Part shown: piece by piece, positions 23,451-29,611 of the stretch
How the letters are laid out: each line of letters opens with the position of its first letter
How positions within the stretch are numbered: the stretch's first letter is position 1
Source: Desulfuromonadaceae bacterium
GTDB taxonomy: Bacteria; Desulfobacterota; Desulfuromonadia; Geobacterales; Pseudopelobacteraceae
Assembly (NCBI GenBank): GCA_028686145.1
Contig: JAQUCQ010000005.1
Location: 1-29,611 of the forward strand
Reading direction: 5' to 3'
DNA: 29,611 nucleotides
Made by a program: the position numbers and the translations under genes
The notes under the pieces: model-generated
Database searches by the model: none
Seen by the model: only the letters and a program-made list of their open reading frames with translations
What the model was told of the DNA's origin: nothing

Positions 23451-24673
23451 TGATTGAAGCTGCAGAGGCGAAACATATTCATCCGTATCTGACCAGCCAC
23501 ATTCCAGGTATCGGTGGAGTCATCAAAGAATCACCTGAAGATTTTCAGGTGATCGAAGTTCCTTCCTATCTTCCCTGTGGTTCAGGTGAACACTGTTACC
23601 TGACCATCGAAAAAAGCGGTATCACTACACTGGAGGCTATTCATCGCGTTGCGGTCAGTCTGAAGGTTCCTGAACGCGATATTGGCTATGCCGGTATGAA
23701 GGATGCAGTTGGCATTACCCGGCAGGTGATTTCTGTCCAGTGGGTCACTCCAGAGAAGGCGCTTTCGCTTGAGGTGGACGGCGTCAAGGTTCTTGCGGCT
23801 GAAAGACACTCTAACAAGCTCAAGGTAGGACATCTCAAGGGGAATCACTTTCGTGTCGTCATTCGAGATGTCTCCAACATGGCCTCTCAGTTGGTTCCGA
23901 GAATTCTTGAGATACTCGCTACGCGTGGAGTTCCGAACTATTTTGGTTATCAGCGTTATGGCGCGCAGGGAAACTCACATAAAATCGGCGCAGCTATGCT
24001 GCGAAGGGATTGGCGTGAATGTGTGGACCAATTGATCGGTGATCCGGGTGCGGTGCGGGATGAGGAATGGTCTGCTGCCATTTGCTCCTATCAGCAGGGT
24101 GAACTCAGTGAAGCGCTGCGACTTTTTCCGCATCACTGTCGCAGTGAGCGGGAAGTATTGCGGCGTTTGGTAGCCCGACCGGAAGAATATGAGAAAGCGT
24201 TTTCGGTGGTTCATCCACGTCTAAAAAAATTATACCTTTCAGCTACTCAATCGTTTCTGTTTGATCAGGCCGTGGCTCGGCGAATTGACCATATTGACAG
24301 CCTGATGACTGGTGACTTGGCTTGTAAGCATATCAACGGCGCCTGTTTTCTGGTTGAAGATGCAACGCTAGAACAGGGAAGGGCTGTGACGTTTGAAATA
24401 TCGGCGAGTGGGCCGATGTTTGGCTGCAAGATGAAAAACCCTGAAGGTGCAGTGCTGGAGCTTGAACATCACATTCTGGAGCAGGCAGAGCTTGTTCAGT
24501 CTCTTTTTGATATGTCTGGGGGGCTGCGAATGGAAGGGGAACGAAGGCCGTTGCGAGTGCCCCCTGAGGATCTTTCCTGGAGTGCTTCTGGAGATATTGT
24601 GACGGTGGAGTTTACTCTTCCGAAGGGATCATATGCGACCTCACTGCTTCGCGAGATTACCAAGACGTTCTAA
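23450..24673 (+). CDS. truD: tRNA pseudouridine(13) synthase TruD
   Basis: 407 residues from the ATG at 23450, overlapping the trmL stop; an in-frame TTG at 23447 is one codon earlier and less likely. The catalytic motif GYAGMKDAVGITRQ carries Asp85. Further family features are KLKVGHLKGNHFRVVIRD, PNYFGYQRYGAQGNSH and the C-terminal LPKGSYATSLLREI. It makes pseudouridine at position 13 of tRNA-Glu. Translational coupling with trmL groups two tRNA-modification enzymes. A terminator follows at 24726-24748. Confidence 0.95.
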   Translation: MIEAAEAKHIHPYLTSHIPGIGGVIKESPEDFQVIEVPSYLPCGSGEHCYLTIEKSGITTLEAIHRVAVSLKVPERDIGYAGMKDAVGITRQVISVQWVTPEKALSLEVDGVKVLAAERHSNKLKVGHLKGNHFRVVIRDVSNMASQLVPRILEILATRGVPNYFGYQRYGAQGNSHKIGAAMLRRDWRECVDQLIGDPGAVRDEEWSAAICSYQQGELSEALRLFPHHCRSEREVLRRLVARPEEYEKAFSVVHPRLKKLYLSATQSFLFDQAVARRIDHIDSLMTGDLACKHINGACFLVEDATLEQGRAVTFEISASGPMFGCKMKNPEGAVLELEHHILEQAELVQSLFDMSGGLRMEGERRPLRVPPEDLSWSASGDIVTVEFTLPKGSYATSLLREITKTF

Positions 24674-24725
24674 TGTAACAGCAGGAGATAGACGCCACGT
24701 TCCTGTAACTAGTTTTTGGCACAAA

Positions 24726-24748
24726 AAAACCGGCATAAAGCCGGTTTT
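24726..24748. terminator. Bidirectional terminator between truD and ackA
   Basis: AAAACCGGC (24726-24734), 5-nt loop ATAAA, GCCGGTTTT (24740-24748): a 9-bp stem with A and T runs on both sides, located between two convergent genes. It serves truD on plus and ackA on minus. Confidence 0.85.
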
Positions 24749-24775
24749 CCTGTTTTATCTCACTAATTGCTTCGA

Positions 24776-26041
24776 TTATTTCCTGACAAAATCAGCTTTT
24801 GCAAACGAATACTGGAAATGCATGTGATCAGTGTAGGTACCGTTCAGTATGCCGACGACATCCTCAGTGAAAACCAGCTCTTCATCGGTGGGAATAACAA
24901 ACACTTTGACCGGGGAGTCATCTGTAGTTATTAGAGTTTCTCTCTTCCGGGTCATTGCTCCCTTGTTGCGTTCACGGTCCAGGATGATGCCAATGTGCTC
25001 AAGCCCTTCAATGGCTTTTTCGCGGATAGCTGCGCCCATTTCTCCAACCCCGGCAGTGAATACGACTGCGTCAATTTTTCCGATCACAGCCATGAAAGCT
25101 CCGATGTATTTTTTCAGGCGGTAGGATTCAATATCCAGCGATAGTTGACAGCGCTTGTCTCCCGCATTGGCGTGCTCAATGACATCGCGACGGTCAGTGA
25201 AACGGCCGGTAATGCCCATGACACCACTTTTTTTGTTCAGGATGCTATCAATCTCCTTAGCTGAAAGATTGTTCTTCTGCATCATGAAAGCGGGAATTGC
25301 CGGGTCGATGTCGCCGCAGCGAGTACCCATGACTGCACCTTCAAGCGGGGTGAGTCCCATGGTTGTGTCAACGGATATGCCATTTTTAATAGCACAATGT
25401 GAAACTCCGTTGCCGATGTGCATCGTGATAATGTTAAGGTCTTTAGGGTCTTTACCGAGCAGCACCGCAGCGCGCTTGGATACATACAGGTGTGAGGTGC
25501 CATGGAAACCGTAGCGCCGGACCTGGTGTTGTTCATACCATTCGTAGGGGAGTGGGTAAATATAAGCATGCTCCGGCATTGTCTGATGAAAGGCGGTGTC
25601 AAAAATGGCAACATGCGGGACGGTTGGCATTAGAGCCTGAGCTGCTTCGATTCCTTCAATGTTAGGCGGGTTGTGGAGGGGCGCAAGATGCTGCACTTCT
25701 TTTACGGCATCCAGCACACTTTTGTCTATCATGACGGAGCAGGTAAATTTCTCGCCACCATGCACAACCCGATGGCCAACTGCAGATATTTCATCGACGC
25801 TTTTAAGAACACCATGGACCGGATCTGTAACCGTCTTGATGAGCAGATCAATTGCTTCTTGATGATTTGCGCATTCCTGTTCGTGATGATAATTCTCGCG
25901 GCCGGGAATTTCATGCATAATGAACGAGCCGCCAATTATGACGCGTTCCACCATCCCTTTGGCAACAACCTCCATTTTATGCCAATCAAAAAGCTGATAT
26001 TTTACCGATGAGCTTCCGCAGTTTAGTGCCATGATAATCAT
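24776..26041 (-). CDS. ackA: Acetate kinase
   Basis: 421 residues from the ATG at 26041, five bases after AGGGG; the open frame to 26098 adds 19 residues not seen in the family. The N-terminal phosphate motif ALNCGSSSVKYQLF, the GHRVVHGGE segment, FDTAFHQTMP, YGFHGTSHLYVS and GDIDPAIPAFMM are all conserved, as is VFTAGVGEMGAAIRE near the C-terminus. It interconverts acetyl phosphate plus ADP with acetate plus ATP. The usual partner pta is not adjacent here. Upstream sits a 9-bp inverted repeat (26063-26097) around a TATAAT box. Confidence 0.97.
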   Translation of the reverse strand: MIIMALNCGSSSVKYQLFDWHKMEVVAKGMVERVIIGGSFIMHEIPGRENYHHEQECANHQEAIDLLIKTVTDPVHGVLKSVDEISAVGHRVVHGGEKFTCSVMIDKSVLDAVKEVQHLAPLHNPPNIEGIEAAQALMPTVPHVAIFDTAFHQTMPEHAYIYPLPYEWYEQHQVRRYGFHGTSHLYVSKRAAVLLGKDPKDLNIITMHIGNGVSHCAIKNGISVDTTMGLTPLEGAVMGTRCGDIDPAIPAFMMQKNNLSAKEIDSILNKKSGVMGITGRFTDRRDVIEHANAGDKRCQLSLDIESYRLKKYIGAFMAVIGKIDAVVFTAGVGEMGAAIREKAIEGLEHIGIILDRERNKGAMTRKRETLITTDDSPVKVFVIPTDEELVFTEDVVGILNGTYTDHMHFQYSFAKADFVRK

Positions 26042-26062
26042 GTATGCCCCTTTTTGAATAAA

Positions 26063-26097
26063 TGTTGATTTGATTATAATATCAGTAAAAATCAACA
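26063..26097. promoter_or_regulatory. Inverted repeat flanking the ackA -10 box (candidate operator)
   Basis: TGTTGATTT (26063-26071) and AAATCAACA (26089-26097) are perfect 9-bp arms separated by 17 bp that contain TATAAT on the minus strand. The layout suggests a dimeric regulator acting at the ackA promoter. No known family motif is claimed. Confidence 0.4.
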
Positions 26098-26195
26098 CCT
26101 AAACTAAAATAACTAGCTGTAATAAAACTGTTTTTGATATATACACGGAACGCGAATTGAATTCAACAAAATATGTGCAGCCGCATTTGCCGAAA

Positions 26196-26210
26196 TGGCA
26201 ATTTCTTTGC
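26196..26210 (+). promoter_or_regulatory. Sigma-54-like (-24/-12) promoter of the ferredoxin gene
   Basis: TGGCAAT-TTCT-TTGC, with exact -24/-12 spacing and GG/GC invariant bases; two mismatches to TGGCACG-N4-TTGC. A start near 26222 would leave a 67-nt leader. An inverted repeat TTGCC-N5-GGCAA (26187-26201) overlaps the -24 element. Confidence 0.65.
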
Positions 26211-26288
26211 TGGACTTTTAAAAATCTGTATGGTACATCACAATTCTGCTTCCCGTCAGGTGAGCTAATCTAACAAGGAGGTGAAATT

Positions 26289-26456
26289 GTGGCCCATACT
26301 ATTACTGATGATTGCACAAATTGTGCAGCATGTGAGGACTCCTGTCCTGTTAACGCTATCAGCGAGCAGGGTTCAAAGCGTGTTATCGATGCCGATACCT
26401 GCATCGACTGCGGAGCATGCGTGGATACTTGCCCCGTAAGCGCTATTCATGCCTAA
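26289..26456 (+). CDS. 2[4Fe-4S] ferredoxin (clostridial type), 55 residues
   Basis: A short gene starting with GTG at 26289 and ending with TAA at 26454-26456. A strong AAGGAGGTG (26276-26284) precedes the start. Two complete cluster motifs are visible: Cys9-x2-Cys12-x2-Cys15-x3-Cys19-Pro and Cys38-x2-Cys41-x2-Cys44-x3-Cys48-Pro, in a symmetric repeat ending CPVSAI. This is the classic 55-residue bacterial ferredoxin, a low-potential soluble electron carrier. It is monocistronic between ackA (divergent) and DUF2905 (convergent), with a sigma-54-like promoter upstream and a hairpin terminator downstream. Its partner enzyme cannot be read from context. Confidence 0.95.
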   Translation: MAHTITDDCTNCAACEDSCPVNAISEQGSKRVIDADTCIDCGACVDTCPVSAIHA

Positions 26457-26470
26457 TTGACATTGATTAC

Positions 26471-26516
26471 AATGCAACAGGAAAGCCTGTGGTAACACGG
26501 GCTTTTTTGTTGCATT
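26471..26516. terminator. Bidirectional terminator between ferredoxin and DUF2905
   Basis: A long hairpin: outer arms AATGCAACA (26471-26479) and TGTTGCATT (26508-26516), inner stem AAAGCCTGTG and CACGGGCTTT (one T-G wobble) with a GTAA tetraloop, followed by T6 within the arm. Placed between convergent genes. Confidence 0.85.
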
Positions 26517-26535
26517 TATTTTGAAATTATACCGT

Positions 26536-26751
26536 TTATTTCCTGAAAAGCCACATGACGAATGATAATATGGCTGAGAGCAGCAGGCAGGTTGCGAGAG
26601 GAAAATAAAAACTGAAATTACCACGTTTGAAGGTAAAGTCTCCCGGCAGTCTGCCGAACCAGACGGGAAGTTTTGGCGCAAAAGTGATGGCTAGGCCGGC
26701 AGCAACCAAAAAAAGTCCCAGAATGATAAGCGGTTTTCCAAAATTATGCAT
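26536..26751 (-). CDS. DUF2905 family small membrane protein
   Basis: 71 residues with two membrane helices (about 6-26 and 48-68) and the family core PKLPVWFGRLPGDFTFKRGNFSFYFPLATCLLLS. Function unknown. It lies 11 bp after queH on the same strand and is the last gene of the rib-queH run before the terminator at 26471-26516. Confidence 0.88.
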   Translation of the reverse strand: MHNFGKPLIILGLFLVAAGLAITFAPKLPVWFGRLPGDFTFKRGNFSFYFPLATCLLLSAILSFVMWLFRK

Positions 26752-26762
26752 GGATGCACCTG

Positions 26763-27311
26763 TTACGTGGTTTTTTCCGGCCCTTGCTGTAAATATCGCT
26801 CCTTCTCACTATATATACAGCCGCAGTACTGCTGGCGATAGAGTCCATGTTCCTTCGAAAGCCTGATTCCTTCCTGCCACCCGGAGCGAAAGTCCTGGTA
26901 GTAAAACTCCACCCCGAATTCATTACCGATCTGTTCCCCTAACGTCTTTATTTCTTCGTGCTTCTGATATCTGCTATAGAGTAGCGATGCGGTAAATGCT
27001 TCAAAACCGCCCGCAGCAGCTGCTTGTGCTGCTGCTCGAAGACGCGACGAATAGCAATAGCTGCAGCGCTTGCCAGGGGCGGCGGCAACGTGAGCAAGAA
27101 AATCTTCCAGATCGTAGTCGTCACGAATAATCAAGGGTAGTGCTTCCTGCTTAGCCATCTGGATTGCGGTATCCCGCCTTTTTGCATACTCCTGGTATGG
27201 ATGAATGTTGTGGTTATAGAAAAAACCGGTCACATCATGACCGCCAGCCCGCAGTTGCTGTAACGGAAAAAGAGCGCATGGCCCGCAACAGGTGTGCAGA
27301 AGAATTTTCAT
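26763..27311 (-). CDS. queH: Epoxyqueuosine reductase QueH (DUF208)
   Basis: 182 residues from the ATG at 27311, which overlaps the ribBA stop (TGATG). Cysteine motifs typical of QueH are complete: LLHTCCGPCALFP at the N-terminus, GKRCSYCYSSRL near residue 97, and RQQYCGCIYSEKER near the C-terminus. These bind a 4Fe-4S cluster and an adjacent metal. It performs the last step of queuosine synthesis in tRNA, replacing the unrelated cobalamin enzyme QueG. Its place directly after ribBA is where lumazine synthase (ribH) is often found. Confidence 0.94.
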   Translation of the reverse strand: MKILLHTCCGPCALFPLQQLRAGGHDVTGFFYNHNIHPYQEYAKRRDTAIQMAKQEALPLIIRDDYDLEDFLAHVAAAPGKRCSYCYSSRLRAAAQAAAAGGFEAFTASLLYSRYQKHEEIKTLGEQIGNEFGVEFYYQDFRSGWQEGIRLSKEHGLYRQQYCGCIYSEKERYLQQGPEKTT

Positions 27312-28516
27312 CACAGGTTCTCCAGCAGATGTCCCATCTTTTCGCGTTTGGTCTCGAGATAATCCCGGTTGGTATCGTTTGGCTCAGTTTCTATTGAAAC
27401 CCGCTCCACAATATCAATGCCATATCCTTGCAAGCCAATCAGCTTTTTGGGATTATTGGTCAGTAGACGAATTTTGGTAATGCCAAGAGCCAGCAGAATT
27501 TGGGCACCAATTCCGTATTCGCGAAGATCTGCCTTGAATCCAAGTTCCAGATTGGCTTCCACCGTGTCTCGCCCATGATCCTGCAGTTCATACGCCCTCA
27601 GCTTGTTGATCAGGCCGATACCTCGCCCCTCCTGTCTCATGTACAGTATGACACCACTCCCCTCGGCTGCTATCTGCGCCATGGCATGATGCAGTTGATC
27701 GCCGCAGTCGCAGCGCAGGCTTCCAAGCACATCTCCGGTCAGGCATTCAGAGTGTACCCGGACCAATATCGGCTGGTCTTTTTTTAGTTCTCCTTTTACG
27801 AGGGCAATATGTTCAAGTTTGTCAATATCGTTTTCAAACCCGATTGCTCGCCATTCGCCTCCAAAAATTGAAGGGAGCCGTGCCTCGGCAACAGTGCGCA
27901 CCAGTCGCTCGTTCTTAAGTCGGTAGGCCACCAAATCGGCAATCGTGCAGATTTTTATGTTGTGCTCTTTTGCAAAGATTTTCAGCTCCGGCATACGAGC
28001 CATTGTGCCGTCGTCATTCATGATTTCACAGATAACCCCGGCCGGTTTCATACCTGCCAGACGGGCCAGGTCGACAGAACCTTCAGTCTGGCCAAGACGC
28101 ACGAGTACGCCACCTTTTCTGGCTCTCAGCGGGAAAACATGGCCGGGGCTGACCAGGTCGTTCGCACTGGCACCGTTTGCGACGGCGGTTACAATCGTGT
28201 GGGCTCGGTCAGCGGCTGAAATGCCGGTTGTTACACCATGTTTGGCCTCAATCGATACGGTGAATGCTGTCTCAAAGGGAGAGGTGTTATCGCGTACCAT
28301 CGGACGCAGTCCCAGTTCATCGCATTTGTCGGCCGTCAACGTAAGGCAGATCAGGCCTCGACCATGTTTTGCCATGAAATTGATGTTCTCCGGTGTGGCC
28401 GCTTCGGCCGCCAGAGTAAGGTCACCTTCGTTCTCACGATCCTCATCATCAACCAGGATAACCATCTTGCCCTGGCGAATGTCTTCGATTGCTTCTTCAA
28501 TAGTTGCTACGGACAT
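27311..28516 (-). CDS. ribBA: Bifunctional DHBP synthase / GTP cyclohydrolase II (RibBA)
   Basis: 401 residues from the ATG at 28516, which has AGGAAAGG a few bases upstream; the open frame to 28555 is longer but unsupported. The N-terminal RibB half shows VDDEDRENEGDL, HGRGLICL and the TGISAADRA segment. The C-terminal RibA half has VHSECLTGDVLGSLRCDCGDQL (three zinc cysteines) and YMRQEGRGIGLINKL. It makes both the four-carbon unit and the pyrimidine precursor of riboflavin. It lies 16 bp after riboflavin synthase and overlaps queH, so it is inside one operon. Confidence 0.96.
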   Translation of the reverse strand: MSVATIEEAIEDIRQGKMVILVDDEDRENEGDLTLAAEAATPENINFMAKHGRGLICLTLTADKCDELGLRPMVRDNTSPFETAFTVSIEAKHGVTTGISAADRAHTIVTAVANGASANDLVSPGHVFPLRARKGGVLVRLGQTEGSVDLARLAGMKPAGVICEIMNDDGTMARMPELKIFAKEHNIKICTIADLVAYRLKNERLVRTVAEARLPSIFGGEWRAIGFENDIDKLEHIALVKGELKKDQPILVRVHSECLTGDVLGSLRCDCGDQLHHAMAQIAAEGSGVILYMRQEGRGIGLINKLRAYELQDHGRDTVEANLELGFKADLREYGIGAQILLALGITKIRLLTNNPKKLIGLQGYGIDIVERVSIETEPNDTNRDYLETKREKMGHLLENL

Positions 28517-28532
28517 AGTGCACCTTTCCTCG

Positions 28533-29174
28533 TTATATAAAACCATTTTCTGCAAGTGTCTTCATGCTCAATCCGCCTCCGGACTTCCAGGGGGATGTCA
28601 GACGTTCTACATACTTTCCGATGATATCGGTTTCAATATTGACCTTGTCACCAACCCTGAGCTGTCCGAGTGTTGTATTGGCATACGTATGTGGGATGAT
28701 GTTCACTGCAAAGCCATTCTGATAAACCGCATTAATTGTCAGGCTGATCCCGTCAATCGTTACGGAACCCTTCTCTACCAGATATCGAGCATGTTCAGGT
28801 GGTAGAGTGAACTGCAGCTGGTGATTGCCTGCACAGTTTTCAGAGCGCATCAGTTGCCCTACACAGTCGACGTGCCCGCTGACGATATGCCCCCCTAGGC
28901 GGTCACCGAGTTTGAGGGCGCGCTCCAGATTGACGCGACTGCCGCTGTCCAATTTCCCGATTAATGTGCGGGAAATGCTTTCGGGAGAAACGTCGAAGGT
29001 CAGGGTGCGGAGGCCTCTGCCGGTTACGGTCAGGCAGGCTCCATTGACAGCAATCGAATCACCGACGGCAATATCTGCAGTTGGCAGGGCTGTTTCCACG
29101 GCCAGAACACCTGCTTCACCGCGGCGGTGAAAGGAGGTCACCCGGCCTGTATCTTCAATCAATCCAGTAAACAT
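28533..29174 (-). CDS. ribE: Riboflavin synthase, alpha chain
   Basis: 213 residues. The start MFTGLIEDTGRV is diagnostic. Two lumazine-binding repeats are visible: VGDSIAVNGACLTVT with FDVSPESISRT in the first, and GGHIVSGHVDCVG with KGSVTIDGISLTIN in the second. It dismutates two 6,7-dimethyl-8-ribityllumazine molecules to riboflavin. Its start overlaps the ribD end by 16 bp, indicating coupled translation. The naming ribE versus ribC varies between organisms. Confidence 0.96.
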   Translation of the reverse strand: MFTGLIEDTGRVTSFHRRGEAGVLAVETALPTADIAVGDSIAVNGACLTVTGRGLRTLTFDVSPESISRTLIGKLDSGSRVNLERALKLGDRLGGHIVSGHVDCVGQLMRSENCAGNHQLQFTLPPEHARYLVEKGSVTIDGISLTINAVYQNGFAVNIIPHTYANTTLGQLRVGDKVNIETDIIGKYVERLTSPWKSGGGLSMKTLAENGFI

Positions 29175-29611
29175 TTGTTCTCCGGCCGCGCGGTAACCAT
29201 AATATCAGTGCCAACGCGCCGCATGCTGAGATCGCGAAAAGGTATGGAACGATTCATATCGGTTATACCGGTGAACGCAAAAGGTGAAAAACCGTCACTT
29301 CCGAGCACCTTGGGTGCATAAAAAAATACACATTCATCAATCAGCCCGTGTTTGAGGGCTTCGCCGGCCAGATGGCTTCCGCCTTCAATAAGGAGAGAAT
29401 GGATGCCGAGATTCCCCAGTTCACTGCAGAGATTGTGCAGATCGACTTTGCCCTCATCCGCACTGCAGACCAAAATGCGGGCACCGCTTTTCAGATACCG
29501 GGCATGAACCTTCGGGTTTGTCTCGGTGGTGGCAATTAGAGTTCCTGAAGCCATGTGGCTACTTAGTACTGCAACGCTTTCCGGCGTACGCAGATGACTG
29601 TCGACGATTAT
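29159..29611 (-). CDS. ribD: RibD, C-terminal reductase domain (5' part beyond the window)
   Basis: The frame is open to the window edge and 150 residues are visible. The first visible residues, IIVDSHLRTP, are the start of the RibD reductase domain, followed by GTLIATT, LLIEGGSHLAGEAL (the conserved GG region that binds NADPH/substrate) and FYAPKVLGSDG. An ATG at 29554 lies inside the domain and is not the real start. The deaminase half should lie to the right of the window. First gene of the visible rib operon ribD-ribE-ribBA-queH-DUF2905. Confidence 0.92.
   Translation of the reverse strand: MIVDSHLRTPESVAVLSSHMASGTLIATTETNPKVHARYLKSGARILVCSADEGKVDLHNLCSELGNLGIHSLLIEGGSHLAGEALKHGLIDECVFFYAPKVLGSDGFSPFAFTGITDMNRSIPFRDLSMRRVGTDIMVTARPENKCLLD

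Larger units (their letters stand above)
26042..26288. other. Divergent intergenic region ackA/ferredoxin
   Basis: 247 bp without a supported gene. It contains an ackA-side TATAAT (26078-26073, minus) without a good -35 box, a 9-bp inverted repeat around it, a TTGAATTCAA palindrome (26157-26166) and a sigma-54-like promoter facing the ferredoxin gene. Confidence 0.65.

Noticed and set aside
26373..26681. 102-codon minus-strand open frame across the ferredoxin end and DUF2905
   Set aside because: It runs through a terminator hairpin and overlaps two better-supported genes.
28517..28532. FMN riboswitch for ribBA
   Set aside because: Only 16 bp separate ribE and ribBA, too short for the element; any riboswitch would be upstream of ribD outside the window.
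27945..28805. Long plus-strand open frame (286 codons) opposite ribBA and ribE
   Set aside because: It lies wholly antisense to two well-supported genes, has Ser/Arg/Pro-rich composition typical of a shadow frame and shows no known domain.

Overview
The window (about 29.6 kb, mid-GC) reads as ordinary chromosome of an anaerobic, respiring delta-type proteobacterium. The best guess is Desulfuromonadales (Geobacter/Pelobacter-like). This rests on the gene set: a Hyb-type uptake [NiFe] hydrogenase in the order small subunit, HybA, HybB, large subunit, protease; an NtrC-type regulator next to a sigma-54 promoter; and a clostridial-type ferredoxin. The species call is inference. No rRNA, tRNA, CRISPR, IS element or phage gene was seen.

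Layout. (1) 2-8552, plus strand: a tightly packed run that ends at a hairpin terminator (8594-8621). It starts with the tail of a Pro/Arg-rich protein and a DUF2950 protein. Then come a two-subunit molybdenum hydroxylase with a Tat signal (IorA/IorB-like, no FAD subunit), its XdhC-type and MocA-type cofactor partners, a pirin, a rhodanese-YceI fusion lacking the rhodanese cysteine, WrbA, and a Dps-like ferritin-fold protein. The common thread looks like quinone/aldehyde redox chemistry and oxidative stress. (2) 8655-11126: a YeiH-type transporter and a universal stress protein on the minus strand, divergent from a LysR regulator resembling YeiE, with a strong sigma-70-like promoter. (3) 11123-13686, minus: a histidine kinase with almost no periplasmic loop and its sigma-54-activating response regulator.

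(4) 13687-13986: a 300-bp control region with a near-consensus sigma-54 promoter (13916-13930) and two CAA-N3-TTG dyads 44 bp apart, which look like enhancer sites. (5) 13987-19561, plus: the hydrogenase operon, ending at an 18-bp perfect hairpin shared with the convergent ferritin/DUF1450 operon (19630-20388). (6) 20459-22888, minus: lgt and serA; divergent from them trmL and truD (22989-24673), two tRNA-modification genes with overlapping ends. (7) Acetate kinase (minus), a 55-residue 2[4Fe-4S] ferredoxin (plus, 26289-26456) with its own sigma-54-like promoter, then DUF2905, queH and the riboflavin genes ribBA, ribE and ribD (partial), all minus.

How they fit together. Hydrogenase, ferredoxin and the two-component system suggest H2-linked energy metabolism under sigma-54 control. 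The first cluster looks like an envelope/quinone redox-stress module with dedicated molybdenum-cofactor maturation. Ferritin plus a cysteine-rich small protein suggests iron storage and release. Start codons were moved from the longest open frame wherever a Shine-Dalgarno sequence, a promoter or the family N-terminus pointed to an internal start; these cases are noted.
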